Source: Nocardioides dokdonensis FR1436
Lineage (GTDB): Bacteria > Actinomycetota > Actinomycetes > Propionibacteriales > Nocardioidaceae
Reading direction: 5' to 3'
Assembly (NCBI RefSeq): GCF_001653335.1
Contig: NZ_CP015079.1
Coordinates: forward strand, 2,232,001-2,296,000
DNA: 64,000 bases
The notes under the pieces are model-generated. The model was not told where the DNA came from. It worked only from the letters and a program-made list of their open reading frames with translations, and did not search any database. The translations under genes and the position numbers were made by a program. Below, in pieces: positions 51,016 through 59,913 of this stretch (position 1 is the first letter of the stretch; the number at the start of each line of letters is the position of its first letter).

Positions 51016-52086
51016 TCAGCCCTCGAGCGCGGGGTAGTCGGTGTAACCCTCGGCGCCGCCGCCGTAGAACGTGGCGGAGTCGGGCTCGTTGAGGTCGGCA
51101 CCCTCGGCCCAGCGCCGCGGCAGGTCGGGGTTGGCGATGAAGAGCCGGCCCACGGCCACCGCGTCGGCGAGGTCCTTGTCGAGGATCTCCTGCGCCGACT
51201 CGCGGGTGGTGATCTCGCCGAAGCCGTCGTTGGCGATGACAACGCCGCCGAAGCCGCGGCGCAGGTCCTGGACGAGGTCCAGGCGGGGGTCGGCGAGGAC
51301 GCTGAGGTAGGCCAGGCCGAGCGGGGCGAGCGCCTCGACCAGGTGCGTGTACGTCGCCTTCACGTCCGCGGCGTCCTCCTCGGTGGCGCCCTGGATGTTG
51401 TGGGCCGGGCTGATCCGGATCCCCACGCGGTCGGCGCCGATCGCCTCGGCGACCGCGCGGGTCACCTCGATGGCGAAGCGGGCCCGGTTCTCGGGGGAGC
51501 CGCCGTACTCGTCGTCGCGCTGGTTCGAGCCGGGCGCCAGGAACTGGTGGATCAGGTAGCCGTTGGCGGCGTGCACCTCGACCCCGTCGAGGCCGGCCTC
51601 GACGGCGTTGCGGGCCGCCTGGACGATGCCCTCGACGACGCCGGGGATCTCGTCGGTGTCCAGGGCGCGCGGGACGGGGTGCGGCTGCGCACCGGTGGGC
51701 GTGAACATCTCCCCGGGAGCGGCGAGCGCGGAGGGCGCCACGACGTCCTGGCCGCCGGTGTTGTCGGGGTGGGACACGCGGCCGGCATGCATGAGCTGGG
51801 CGACGATGCGCCCGCCCTGGGCGTGCACGGCGTCGGCGACGCGGCGCCAGCCGGCGAGCTGCTCGGGGGAGTGGAAGCCGGGGGTGTTCGGGTAGCCCTG
51901 GCCCTCCGCCACGGGCTGGCTGCCCTCGGTGATGACCAGACCGGCGGAGGCGCGCTGGGCGTAGTAGTCGACGTGCAGGTCGCCGGGGACGGTGCCGGTG
52001 GCGCGGTTGCGGGTCAGCGGGGCCATGACGAGGCGGTTCGGCAGCGTCATGGCGCCGGCGGTCAGGGGGTCGAAGATCGAAGGCAT
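51016..52086 (-). CDS. Alkene reductase, old yellow enzyme family
   Basis: The 356-aa FMN-dependent TIM-barrel enzyme has FDPLTAGAMTLPNRLVMAPLTRNRA, the YDYYAQRASAGL-like DYYAQRASAGLVITEGS, and HAANGYLIHQFLAPGSNQRDDEYGGS with the conserved His and Asn. Family members (NemA/XenB-like) reduce activated C=C bonds or nitrate esters with NAD(P)H. The physiological substrate is unknown. The ATG at 52086 starts the family consensus; no canonical -10 is evident close by. It has no iron-sulphur part, unlike the FadH-like protein at 17318. Confidence 0.92.
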   Translation of the reverse strand: MPSIFDPLTAGAMTLPNRLVMAPLTRNRATGTVPGDLHVDYYAQRASAGLVITEGSQPVAEGQGYPNTPGFHSPEQLAGWRRVADAVHAQGGRIVAQLMHAGRVSHPDNTGGQDVVAPSALAAPGEMFTPTGAQPHPVPRALDTDEIPGVVEGIVQAARNAVEAGLDGVEVHAANGYLIHQFLAPGSNQRDDEYGGSPENRARFAIEVTRAVAEAIGADRVGIRISPAHNIQGATEEDAADVKATYTHLVEALAPLGLAYLSVLADPRLDLVQDLRRGFGGVVIANDGFGEITTRESAQEILDKDLADAVAVGRLFIANPDLPRRWAEGADLNEPDSATFYGGGAEGYTDYPALEG

Positions 52087-52274
52087 ACCGGTCTCAACCT
52101 CCACCCGCCCCCGCTGCATTCCGCCCGCATCGTCTGCTGCGTCACGTCGCCGGCCACGCGGGGCAGGTCCCTGACGCCGGGACCCCAGAGTCGGACCCAT
52201 TGCCGCGCGCAGCTCGGCAAAGGACCTCGACCTCGACGTCGCCGCCTGACCGGCAGTGGGGGAGGATGGCCGCG

Positions 52275-52484
52275 ATGTTGATCGCGACCTTTCTCTGGAC
52301 GGTGCTGGCGCCCACGGCCCTGCACCTGGGTTCGCTGCACCCCGTCGAGAAGGCGCTGACCCTGGCGCTGGCCTTCGGCCCGTTCCTGGTGCTCGGCGTC
52401 GTGATCTGGTGGCGCTCGCGGCACGAGGACCAGGACGAGGACCAGGACGAGGACGAGGACGAGCCGGCTCAGCGCGAGAGGTAG
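52275..52484 (+). CDS. Small membrane protein with acidic tail
   Basis: The 69-aa protein has two hydrophobic segments (LIATFLWTVLAPTALHL and ALTLALAFGPFLVLGVVIWW) followed by a strongly acidic repetitive tail with repeated DEDQ units. I choose the ATG at 52275 because GGGGAGG lies nine bases upstream; an ATG nine bases earlier is also in frame. I do not recognise it. The tail could fold into an electrostatic interaction surface. The last 16 bases overlap the convergent DUF2505 gene. Confidence 0.65.
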   Translation: MLIATFLWTVLAPTALHLGSLHPVEKALTLALAFGPFLVLGVVIWWRSRHEDQDEDQDEDEDEPAQRER

Positions 52485-52951
52485 TCGCGCCCCACGGTGT
52501 TCTCGATGACGAGCGCCTTGCGCAGGATGTCGGCGACCAGCTTCTCGACCTTGCCGCCGACCAGCGGGATCGACACCTTGATCGTCAGGTCGACGGTCTC
52601 GGTGGTGCTGCCGCCGTCCTCGCGCAGCGTGATCGTGCCGGTCACGTCCCCCGGCTTGCCGGGGATGGTGACGGTGACGTCGCCCCGCTCGGGGCTCGCC
52701 CAACGCTCCTCCTGGACGATCGCCATCTCGTCGCCCACGATCTTGCGGGCGAACGAGGGCATCCCGTCGGCGGTGCGCACCTGCTCGACGCGCACGGTCA
52801 GCGCGGCGTCGGTGCGCTCGAGGTGCACGTCGTGGCGCAGCACCTCCTGGGCCTGGCTGACCTCCTCCCGGAAGGCCGGGTCGGCCAGCATGGCGGCGAC
52901 GTCGGCGAGGGGGGCGTCGTACGTCAGCTCGTGGACGAGCGAGGTGGTCAT
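52469..52951 (-). CDS. DUF2505-family protein, second of tandem pair
   Basis: The 160-aa protein is a DUF2505 member: HELTYDAPLADVAAMLADPAFREEV, then VDLTIKVSIPLVGGKVEKLVADILRKALVIENTVG. The fold predicted for this family is START-like (helix-grip), which suggests binding of a hydrophobic ligand. The role is unknown. The ATG shares a base with the stop of the upstream paralogue (TGATG), so the two are coupled. The paralogues are only moderately similar, suggesting an old duplication. Confidence 0.88.
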   Translation of the reverse strand: MTTSLVHELTYDAPLADVAAMLADPAFREEVSQAQEVLRHDVHLERTDAALTVRVEQVRTADGMPSFARKIVGDEMAIVQEERWASPERGDVTVTIPGKPGDVTGTITLREDGGSTTETVDLTIKVSIPLVGGKVEKLVADILRKALVIENTVGRDYLSR

Positions 52952-53442
52952 CAGCGCTCTCCTGCCAACCAGGCGATGCCGACGGTCTGCTCGATGTCGA
53001 GGCCCTTCTCGATGTTGTCGGCCATCAGCGCCTCGAGCTTGCCGCCGACCAGCGGCACCTTGACCTTGACGTCGAGCTCGACGACCTCGCGGGTGCCGGC
53101 ACCGGCCGCCTCGAGCGCGACGGTGCCGGTGGCCGAGGTGGGCTTGCCCGGGGCGGTGATGCTGACGGTGCCGCCCGAGGGGCCGGCCCAGTCCTCCTCG
53201 ACGACCGCACGGGTCGTGTCGCCGGTGATCTTGCGGGCGATGGCCGGCAGACCGGCGGTGTCCTGGACCTGCTCGACGACGAGGTGGAAGCCGCCGGCGC
53301 CCCCGTCGCGCGGCTCGAGGGTGACCTCCGAGGAGACCACCGCCTGGGCCGCGAGGACCCGCTCGCGGAAGGCGGGGTCGCGCAGCATGGCGTAGACGTC
53401 GTCGGGGGACGCGTCGTACGAGAGCGTGTGGGTGAACTTCAT
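52951..53442 (-). CDS. DUF2505-family protein, first of tandem pair
   Basis: The 163-aa paralogue shares the layout of its neighbour (THTLSYDASPDDVYAMLRDPAFRERVLAAQ, VKVKVPLVGGKLEALMADNIEKGLDIEQTVG). I start at the ATG reading MKFTHTLSY because CATGAT seven bases upstream fits the leaderless pattern; MMSPMKF would be a longer alternative. It is divergent from kynA with only 43 bases between the start codons, so the two promoters are close together. Confidence 0.88.
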   Translation of the reverse strand: MKFTHTLSYDASPDDVYAMLRDPAFRERVLAAQAVVSSEVTLEPRDGGAGGFHLVVEQVQDTAGLPAIARKITGDTTRAVVEEDWAGPSGGTVSITAPGKPTSATGTVALEAAGAGTREVVELDVKVKVPLVGGKLEALMADNIEKGLDIEQTVGIAWLAGER

Positions 53443-53473
53443 GGGCGACATCATGCCGGTACGAGCACGGGCA

Positions 53474-53479
53474 TAGGTT
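53474..53479 (+). promoter_or_regulatory. -10 box of kynA
   Basis: TAGGTT ends six bases before the kynA ATG. Confidence 0.6.
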
Positions 53480-53485
53480 CGGGAC

Positions 53486-54304
53486 ATGAGCGAACAGTTC
53501 GTGTCCTTCGGCGAGCAGGGTGCCCAGCTGACCTACGGCAGCTACCTCCGGCTGCCGCAGCTCCTCGACGCCCAGCACCCGGAGTCGGGCACCAGCGACG
53601 ACCCGCCGGCCCACGACGAGCTGCTGTTCATCACCATCCACCAGGTCTACGAGCTGTGGTTCAAGCAGCTGCTGCACGAGGTGGGTGCGGCCCGGGACGC
53701 GCTGCTCTCGCCGAGCGCGGGGCGCGACCGGTTGTGGTGGGCCCAGCACCTGCTCAGCCGGGTGCACGTCATCGAGCGCACGCTGGTCCAGCAGGTCGAC
53801 GTGCTGGAGACGATGACCCCGCAGGACTTCCTGGAGTTCCGCCAGCGTCTCGCGCCGGCCAGCGGCTTCCAGTCGGTGCAGTTCCGCGAGCTGGAGTTCC
53901 TCTCCGGCGCCAAGGACCCGGCCTACCTCGAGCGCTTCCGGGGGCTGACCCAGGACGAGCAGGAGCGGCTGCGGCGGCGCCTGGTCGAGCCGTCGCTCTG
54001 GGACGCCTTCGTCGCGGCCCTGGCCACCGCCGGCTTCGCGGTCGACGACGACGCCGCGATCGCGCAGGCGCTGCACACGGTGGCCCACGACCGCGACTCC
54101 CACGCGGCGCTCTGGGCGCTGGCCGAGGCGCTGCTCCAGCACGACGAGCTGGCCGCGTCCTGGCGCGCGCGGCACGTGGTGATGGTCGAGCGGATGATCG
54201 GGGCGAAGTCGGGGACCGGCGGTTCCAGCGGCTCGGCGTACCTGCGCTCACGGCTGCCGGTGCAGTACTACCCGATGCTGTGGGAGCTGCGCTCCCAGCT
54301 GTAG
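53486..54304 (+). CDS. kynA: Tryptophan 2,3-dioxygenase
   Basis: KynA is a heme enzyme that opens the indole ring of L-tryptophan to give N-formylkynurenine, the first step of the kynurenine pathway. The 272-aa protein carries HDELLFITIHQVYELWFKQLLHE, and a conserved-type stretch GTGGSSGSAYLRSRL near the end. The axial His lies in the C-terminal third. No kynurenine formamidase or kynureninase gene is adjacent, so the pathway genes are scattered. A leaderless promoter precedes it. Confidence 0.94.
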   Translation: MSEQFVSFGEQGAQLTYGSYLRLPQLLDAQHPESGTSDDPPAHDELLFITIHQVYELWFKQLLHEVGAARDALLSPSAGRDRLWWAQHLLSRVHVIERTLVQQVDVLETMTPQDFLEFRQRLAPASGFQSVQFRELEFLSGAKDPAYLERFRGLTQDEQERLRRRLVEPSLWDAFVAALATAGFAVDDDAAIAQALHTVAHDRDSHAALWALAEALLQHDELAASWRARHVVMVERMIGAKSGTGGSSGSAYLRSRLPVQYYPMLWELRSQL

Positions 54305-54340
54305 CCCGGGTGTCGTGTTGTCCACGTCACCTCCGCGTCC

Positions 54341-54346
54341 TAGGGT
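54341..54346 (+). promoter_or_regulatory. -10 box of large GDH gene
   Basis: TAGGGT ends six bases before the GTG at 54353. Confidence 0.65.
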
Positions 54347-54352
54347 CGGGCT

Positions 54353-57300
54353 GTGTCAACGACGACGCACGATCTCGAGAAGTCCGAGCTCATCTCCCGG
54401 GCCGCAGAGCTGGCCCGCTCCGGTCGGGGCAGCGGCGGGCCGCCGCACGACCAGGTGGGCGACCTGCTGACGGCCTACTACCGCCACGTGGCGGCGGAGG
54501 ACGTGGCCGAGCGCAGCGAGAGCGACGTGTACGGCGCGCTCGCCAGCCACTACCGCCTCGCCCAGCAGCGGCCCCAGGGACGCGCGACCGTCCGGGTCTT
54601 CACCCCGACCCTCGCCGACCACGGCTGGTCGGCCGGGGGGCACAGCGTGGTGGAGGTCGTCACCGACGACATGCCCTTCCTCGTGGACTCGCTGACCATG
54701 GAGCTCTCGCGCCAGCTGCGCGACGTGCACGTGGTCGTGCACCCCCACTTCGACGTCGAGCGCGACATCACCGGTGCGCTCCAGCGCGTCGCCGTTGTCG
54801 ACGACGGCGCCCTGCCGCCCCAGGACTCCTCGGTGCGCGAGTCGTGGATGCACGTCGAGATCGACCGGCTGGCCGACGACGACGACCCCGACCAGGTCGT
54901 CGAGGACGTCCAGCGCGTGCTGCGCGACGTCCGGGAGGCGGTGGAGGACTGGTCGCGCACCCGGCAGCGGATGCTCGACGTCGTCGAGGGGCTGCAGAGC
55001 GACCCGCCGCCGGGCCTGGACCCCGAGGAGGTCCGCCAGGGCGCCGCGCTGCTCGAGTGGCTCGCCGACGACCACTTCACGTTCCTGGGCTACCGCGAGT
55101 ACCGCCTCGAGACCGTGCCCGGTCACGACGGTGGTGAGCACGCCGTCGACGACGAGGTGCTGCGCGCGGTCCCCGGCACCGGCCTGGGCATCCTGCGTGC
55201 CGACCAGGCGCACAGCGGGTCCTTCGCGCGGCTGCCCGAACCGGTCAAGGCCAAGGCCCGCGAGAAGTCCCTGCTGGTGCTGGCCAAGGCCAACTCGCGC
55301 GCCACCGTGCACCGTCCTGCCTACCTCGACTACGTGGGCGTCAAGACGTTCGACGAGCGCGGCGAGGTCGTCGGGGAGCAGCGCTTCCTCGGGCTGTTCT
55401 CCTCCACCGCGTACGCCGAGTCGCTGACCCGCATCCCGCTGCTGCGGGAGAAGGCCCGCGAGGTGCTGCGACGCAGCGGCTTCGACCCGCGCTCCTACGC
55501 GGGCCGGGCGCTGATGGACACCCTGGAGACCTACCCGCGCGACGAGCTCTTCCACACCGAGGTCGCCCAGCTGGCCACGATGGCCGAGTCGGCGATGCAC
55601 GCGCGCGAGCGCCGCTCGGTGCGCGCGATCATCCGTCCTGACACCTACGGGCGCTACGTCTCGGTGCTGGTCTACCTGCCGCGCGACCGCTACAACACCG
55701 CGGTCCGCGAACGGTTCAGCGAGATCCTCCTGGAGCGGCTCGGCGGCGAGTCGATCGAGTTCACCGTGCGCATCAACGAGTCCACGACCGCGCGGGTGCA
55801 CTTCGTGGTGCACCTGCCGCGCGGCGAGGCCGACCCCACCGTCACCGGCCAGCTGCGCGCGCTCGACACCACCGACCTGGAGCGCCGGCTCGCCGACGCG
55901 TCGCGCTCGTGGCGCGACGACTTCATGGCTGCGGTCCTGTCGGAGTACGGCGAGCAGTCCGGCGCGGTCCTCGGCCGGCGGTACGTCGACTCGTTCCCCG
56001 AGGCCTACAAGGAGGACTTCTCGGCCCGCACCGCCGCGATCGACGTGGGACGCCTCGAGGCCATCACCGGGGACGAGGGCATCGACCTGAGCCTGCACGA
56101 GGACCTCGACGCCGGACGCGGTGAGGTGCGGCTCAAGGTCTACCGGGTCGGCAGCCCGCTGTCGCTCTCGGAGGTGCTGCCGATGCTCTCCAGCCTCGGG
56201 GTGGAGGTCGTCGACGAGCGGCCCTACGAGCTCGACGGGCTGTCGCGCTCCTCCTTCGTCTACGAGTTCGGCCTGCGCTACCCGCGCTCGCTGCCCGAGG
56301 GCAGCCGCGACCTCTTCGTGCAGTCGCTGCACGCCATCTGGGACGTGCGCACCGACACCGACGGCTTCAACACCCTCGTGCTCGGCGCGGAGCTGACCTG
56401 GCGCCAGGTCGCGGTGCTGCGCGCCTACGCCAAGTACATGCGCCAGGGCGGGTCGCCCTTCCAGCTCGACACCATCGAGGAGGCGCTGAGCAGCAACGTC
56501 GACATCACCCGGCTGCTGGTCCGCCTCTTCGAGATCCGCTTCGATCCGGCCTGCGCCGAGCGGGAGCAGCAGGAGGAGCGGCTGCGCGAGCAGCTGGTCA
56601 GCGCCCTCGACGACGTGGCCAGCCTCGACCACGACCGGATCCTGCGCTCCTACCTGACCCACGTCGGCGCCACCCTGCGCACCAACCACTACCAGCGCGG
56701 CACCGACGGAGAGCCCGCCGACTACCTCAGCCTCAAGCTCGAGCCGTCGTCGATCCCTGACCTGCCCGAGCCGCGGCCCAAGTACGAGGTGTTCGTGCAC
56801 TCCCCGCGCGTCGAGGGCGTGCACCTGCGCTTCGGCTCGGTGGCCCGCGGCGGGCTGCGCTGGTCGGACCGGCGCGACGACTTCCGCACCGAGGTGCTGG
56901 GCCTGGTCAAGGCGCAGATGGTCAAGAACACCGTGATCGTGCCCGTGGGCGCGAAGGGCGGGTTCTTCGCCAAGCAGCTGCCCGACGCCTCCGACCGGGA
57001 GGCGTGGATGACCGAGGGGATCGCGGCGTACCGCACCTTCATCAGCGGCCTGCTCGACATCACCGACAACCTCGTCGAGGGCGCGGTGGTCCCGCCGACC
57101 GACGTGGTGCGCCACGACGGGGACGACTCCTACCTGGTGGTGGCCGCCGACAAGGGCACTGCGACGTTCTCCGACATCGCCAACGAGCTGTCGCAGGACT
57201 ACGGCTTCTGGCTCGGGGACGCCTTCGCCAGCGGCGGCTCGGTGGGCTACGACCACAAGGCGATGGGCATCACCGCCCGCGGCGCCTGGGTCTCGGTGCA

Positions 57301-59269
57301 GCGGCACTTCCGGGAGCGGGGGATCGACTCGCAGACCGAGGACTTCACCTGCGTCGGCGTCGGCGACATGAGCGGCGACGTGTTCGGCAACGGGATGCTC
57401 TGCTCGGAGCACATCCGGCTCGTGGCCGCCTTCGACCACCGCGACATCTTCCTCGACCCCACGCCGGACGCCGCGTCGTCGTACGCCGAGCGCCAGCGGC
57501 TGTTCGACAAGCCGCGCTCGAGCTGGCAGGACTACGACACGTCGCTGATCTCCGAGGGCGGCGGGGTGTACCCGCGGTCGAAGAAGTCGATCCCGATCAG
57601 CCCGCAGGTCCGCGAGGCGCTCGGGATCGCCGACGACGTCACCCGGCTGTCGCCGGCCGAGCTGATGCGGGCGATCCTCACGGCGCCGGTCGACCTGCTC
57701 TGGAACGGCGGGATCGGCACCTACGTGAAGAGCCGGGCGGAGTCGCACGCCGACGCCGGCGACAAGGCCAACGACGCGATCCGGGTCGACGGTCGCGACG
57801 TGCGCGCCCGCAGCGTCGCCGAGGGCGGCAACCTGGGGCTCACCCAGGCCGGGCGCATCGAGTATGCCCGCTTCGGCGGCGACCCCGACGGTGGCGGCGG
57901 GCGGATCAACACCGACTTCATCGACAACTCCGCGGGCGTGGACACCTCCGACCACGAGGTGAACATCAAGATCCTGCTGGACCGGGTGGTCGCCGCCGGC
58001 GACCTGACCGGCAAGCAGCGCAACGAGCTGCTCGCCGCGATGACCGACGAGGTCGCCGCGCTGGTGCTGCGTGACAACTACGAGCAGAACCTGGCCCTGG
58101 CCAACGCGCTGTCCCACGCGCCGTCGCTGCTGCACGTGCACGAGGACTTCATGAAGCAGCTGGAGCGCGACGGGACCCTGACCCGCTCCGTGGAGGGGCT
58201 GCCGTCCAGCCAGGAGGTACGCCGCCGCGGCGACCGCGGCGAGGGACTCACCGCCCCGGAGCTGTCGGCACTGATGGCCTGGACCAAGATCGTGCTGGCC
58301 GACGAGCTGCTCGCCTCGGACGTCCCCGACGACCCGTACCTCGACGAGGACCTGCTGGCCTACTTCCCCTCGGCGATGCGCGAGCGGTTCACCGACCAGA
58401 TCCGCAGCCACCCGCTGCGCCGCGAGATCATCGTGACCCAGGTGGTCAACGACCTCGTCAACGGCGCGGGCATGACCTTCTGGCCGCGGCTGGGCGGGGA
58501 GACCGGCCTGGGCGCGGCCGAGCTGACCCACGCCAACTTCGTGGCGCGCGAGATCTTCGCGTCGCTGCCGCTGCGCGAGGAGCTGCGCTCCTACGACAAC
58601 CGCCTCGACGCGGCCGTCCAGACCCGGATGCGCCTGGAGATGCGCACCCTGGTCGAGCGGGCCACCCGGTGGCTGGTCGCGAACCGGCGCGCGCCGCTGG
58701 ACAGCAGCGGCACCGTCGAGCAGCTGGCCGGACCGGTCCAGGAGACCGTCGCGCGGCTGCCCGAGCTGATGGTCGGCCACGAGCTGGCCGCCTACGAGCA
58801 GCGCCGCGACCGGCTGGTGAAGCGGGGCGTTCCGGAGGACCTGGCGGCCCGGGTCGCTGCGCTGCCGCCGGCCTACATGGTGCTGGGTATCGTCGACGCC
58901 GCCACCCGCGAGGGCCTCGACCCCACCGAGGTGGCGCGCGTGCACTTCGCCCTGGGGGAGCGGCTCGGCCTGACGACGCTGGTGCTGCGCATCCTGGCGC
59001 TGCCGCGCGAGGACCGGTGGCAGACGATGGCGCGGGCGGCGCTGCGCGACGACCTGCACTCGGTGCACCTCCAGCTCACCCTGCGGGTGATCGCCGCGAC
59101 CCCGGCCGAGGAGTCGGCCCCGGCCCGGATCGCCACCTGGGAGGACGCCGACGCGACCACCGTGGGTCGCGCCGCCACGACGCTGGGGGAGATCTGCTCC
59201 GACGACGAGGCCGACCTGGCCCGGCTCTCGGTCGGGCTGCGGGTGGTGCGGGGGCTGCTCGCGAGCTGA
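54353..59269 (+). CDS. gdh: NAD-specific glutamate dehydrogenase, 180-kDa type
   Basis: This is a 1638-aa protein of the large bacterial GDH class (Bact_GDH): a long N-terminal regulatory part of about 700 residues, the catalytic dehydrogenase domain (RGGLRWSDRRDDFRTEVLGLVKAQMVKNTVIVPVGAKGGFF from about residue 830, where the GAKGGFF lysine is catalytic) and a C-terminal helical part. It oxidises glutamate to 2-oxoglutarate with NAD+. In mycobacteria the homologous enzyme is inhibited by the FHA protein GarA. The gene is uninterrupted and leaderless. It may work with pruA upstream in proline use. Confidence 0.96.
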   Translation: MSTTTHDLEKSELISRAAELARSGRGSGGPPHDQVGDLLTAYYRHVAAEDVAERSESDVYGALASHYRLAQQRPQGRATVRVFTPTLADHGWSAGGHSVVEVVTDDMPFLVDSLTMELSRQLRDVHVVVHPHFDVERDITGALQRVAVVDDGALPPQDSSVRESWMHVEIDRLADDDDPDQVVEDVQRVLRDVREAVEDWSRTRQRMLDVVEGLQSDPPPGLDPEEVRQGAALLEWLADDHFTFLGYREYRLETVPGHDGGEHAVDDEVLRAVPGTGLGILRADQAHSGSFARLPEPVKAKAREKSLLVLAKANSRATVHRPAYLDYVGVKTFDERGEVVGEQRFLGLFSSTAYAESLTRIPLLREKAREVLRRSGFDPRSYAGRALMDTLETYPRDELFHTEVAQLATMAESAMHARERRSVRAIIRPDTYGRYVSVLVYLPRDRYNTAVRERFSEILLERLGGESIEFTVRINESTTARVHFVVHLPRGEADPTVTGQLRALDTTDLERRLADASRSWRDDFMAAVLSEYGEQSGAVLGRRYVDSFPEAYKEDFSARTAAIDVGRLEAITGDEGIDLSLHEDLDAGRGEVRLKVYRVGSPLSLSEVLPMLSSLGVEVVDERPYELDGLSRSSFVYEFGLRYPRSLPEGSRDLFVQSLHAIWDVRTDTDGFNTLVLGAELTWRQVAVLRAYAKYMRQGGSPFQLDTIEEALSSNVDITRLLVRLFEIRFDPACAEREQQEERLREQLVSALDDVASLDHDRILRSYLTHVGATLRTNHYQRGTDGEPADYLSLKLEPSSIPDLPEPRPKYEVFVHSPRVEGVHLRFGSVARGGLRWSDRRDDFRTEVLGLVKAQMVKNTVIVPVGAKGGFFAKQLPDASDREAWMTEGIAAYRTFISGLLDITDNLVEGAVVPPTDVVRHDGDDSYLVVAADKGTATFSDIANELSQDYGFWLGDAFASGGSVGYDHKAMGITARGAWVSVQRHFRERGIDSQTEDFTCVGVGDMSGDVFGNGMLCSEHIRLVAAFDHRDIFLDPTPDAASSYAERQRLFDKPRSSWQDYDTSLISEGGGVYPRSKKSIPISPQVREALGIADDVTRLSPAELMRAILTAPVDLLWNGGIGTYVKSRAESHADAGDKANDAIRVDGRDVRARSVAEGGNLGLTQAGRIEYARFGGDPDGGGGRINTDFIDNSAGVDTSDHEVNIKILLDRVVAAGDLTGKQRNELLAAMTDEVAALVLRDNYEQNLALANALSHAPSLLHVHEDFMKQLERDGTLTRSVEGLPSSQEVRRRGDRGEGLTAPELSALMAWTKIVLADELLASDVPDDPYLDEDLLAYFPSAMRERFTDQIRSHPLRREIIVTQVVNDLVNGAGMTFWPRLGGETGLGAAELTHANFVAREIFASLPLREELRSYDNRLDAAVQTRMRLEMRTLVERATRWLVANRRAPLDSSGTVEQLAGPVQETVARLPELMVGHELAAYEQRRDRLVKRGVPEDLAARVAALPPAYMVLGIVDAATREGLDPTEVARVHFALGERLGLTTLVLRILALPREDRWQTMARAALRDDLHSVHLQLTLRVIAATPAEESAPARIATWEDADATTVGRAATTLGEICSDDEADLARLSVGLRVVRGLLAS

Positions 59270-59284
59270 GTCGCGGACCGGCAC

Positions 59285-59309
59285 AACCTCGCGGCCGCTC
59301 GGGCGCGTC
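59285..59309 (+). promoter_or_regulatory. Putative ECF-type promoter of sigma factor gene
   Basis: AACC (59285-59288) and CGTC (59306-59309) are separated by 17 bases, the -35/-10 spacing of many ECF promoters, 20 bases before the sigma ATG. It suggests autoregulation. Confidence 0.5.
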
Positions 59310-59328
59310 GTACAGGCATGGAGCACGC

Positions 59329-59913
59329 ATGGAGACGGTGAGCACGTCGTCACGGCCCCCGTCACGGTCGGGCCGCGAGAGGCCGGGGACGCCGCGGGAC
59401 GGCGACTTCGCGTCCTTCTTCGCCGCCACCTGGCCGCGGGTCTACCCGGTCGCCGTGGCGGTGGCCGGGGAGCACGCGGCGGCCGAGGACGCGCTGCAGA
59501 GCGTGTTCGCCAAGGTCTACGCGCGCTGGGACCGGGTCCAGCAGGCCGACCACCCGGAGGCGTACGTGCGCCGGATGGTCGTCAACGAGGTGGTCGGCGC
59601 GCGGCGCTACGGGTTCGCCCGGCGGGAGCGGACCGCCGAGCAGGTGCCCCACGACGACCGGCGCGCGAGCGGCTCGCCCGAGCCCGGCGTCGTACGCCGC
59701 GACGAGGTGCTGGCCGCGCTGCGCACCCTGCCGCCGCGCCAGCGGGCGGTGGTGGTGCTGCGCTACTACGAGGACCTGTCCGAGGCCGAGATCGCCCGCA
59801 CGCTGGGCTGCAGCCGAGGCACGGTGAAGTCGCAGGCCTCCGCCGCGCTGGCCTCGCTGCGCCGCTGCGGGCTGGTGTCCCTGGCGACCGACGACGAGGG
59901 AGACGCGAGATGA
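59329..59913 (+). CDS. SigE-family (TIGR02983-like) ECF sigma factor
   Basis: The 194-aa protein has an N-terminal disordered basic stretch, region 2 (FFAATWPRVYPVAVAVAGEHAAAEDALQSVFAKVYARW, then HPEAYVRRMVVNEV) and region 4 (LPPRQRAVVVLRYYEDLSEAEIARTLGCSRGTVKSQ). It belongs to the actinobacterial branch sometimes called SigE family, different from the SigE at 40753. Its stop overlaps the start of a membrane-anchored partner (ATGA), the usual place for its anti-sigma factor. Confidence 0.9.
   Translation: METVSTSSRPPSRSGRERPGTPRDGDFASFFAATWPRVYPVAVAVAGEHAAAEDALQSVFAKVYARWDRVQQADHPEAYVRRMVVNEVVGARRYGFARRERTAEQVPHDDRRASGSPEPGVVRRDEVLAALRTLPPRQRAVVVLRYYEDLSEAEIARTLGCSRGTVKSQASAALASLRRCGLVSLATDDEGDAR

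Noticed and set aside
54356..59365. A 1669-codon antisense reading frame over the large GDH gene, and similar long antisense frames over ileS (27977-31570) and the VanW/DUF389 region (3879-7337)
   Set aside because: High GC content removes stop codons from the opposite strand. These frames have unnatural composition (repeated HHR, RRRG, AGAG runs), no start signals and cover unmistakable genes on the other strand.
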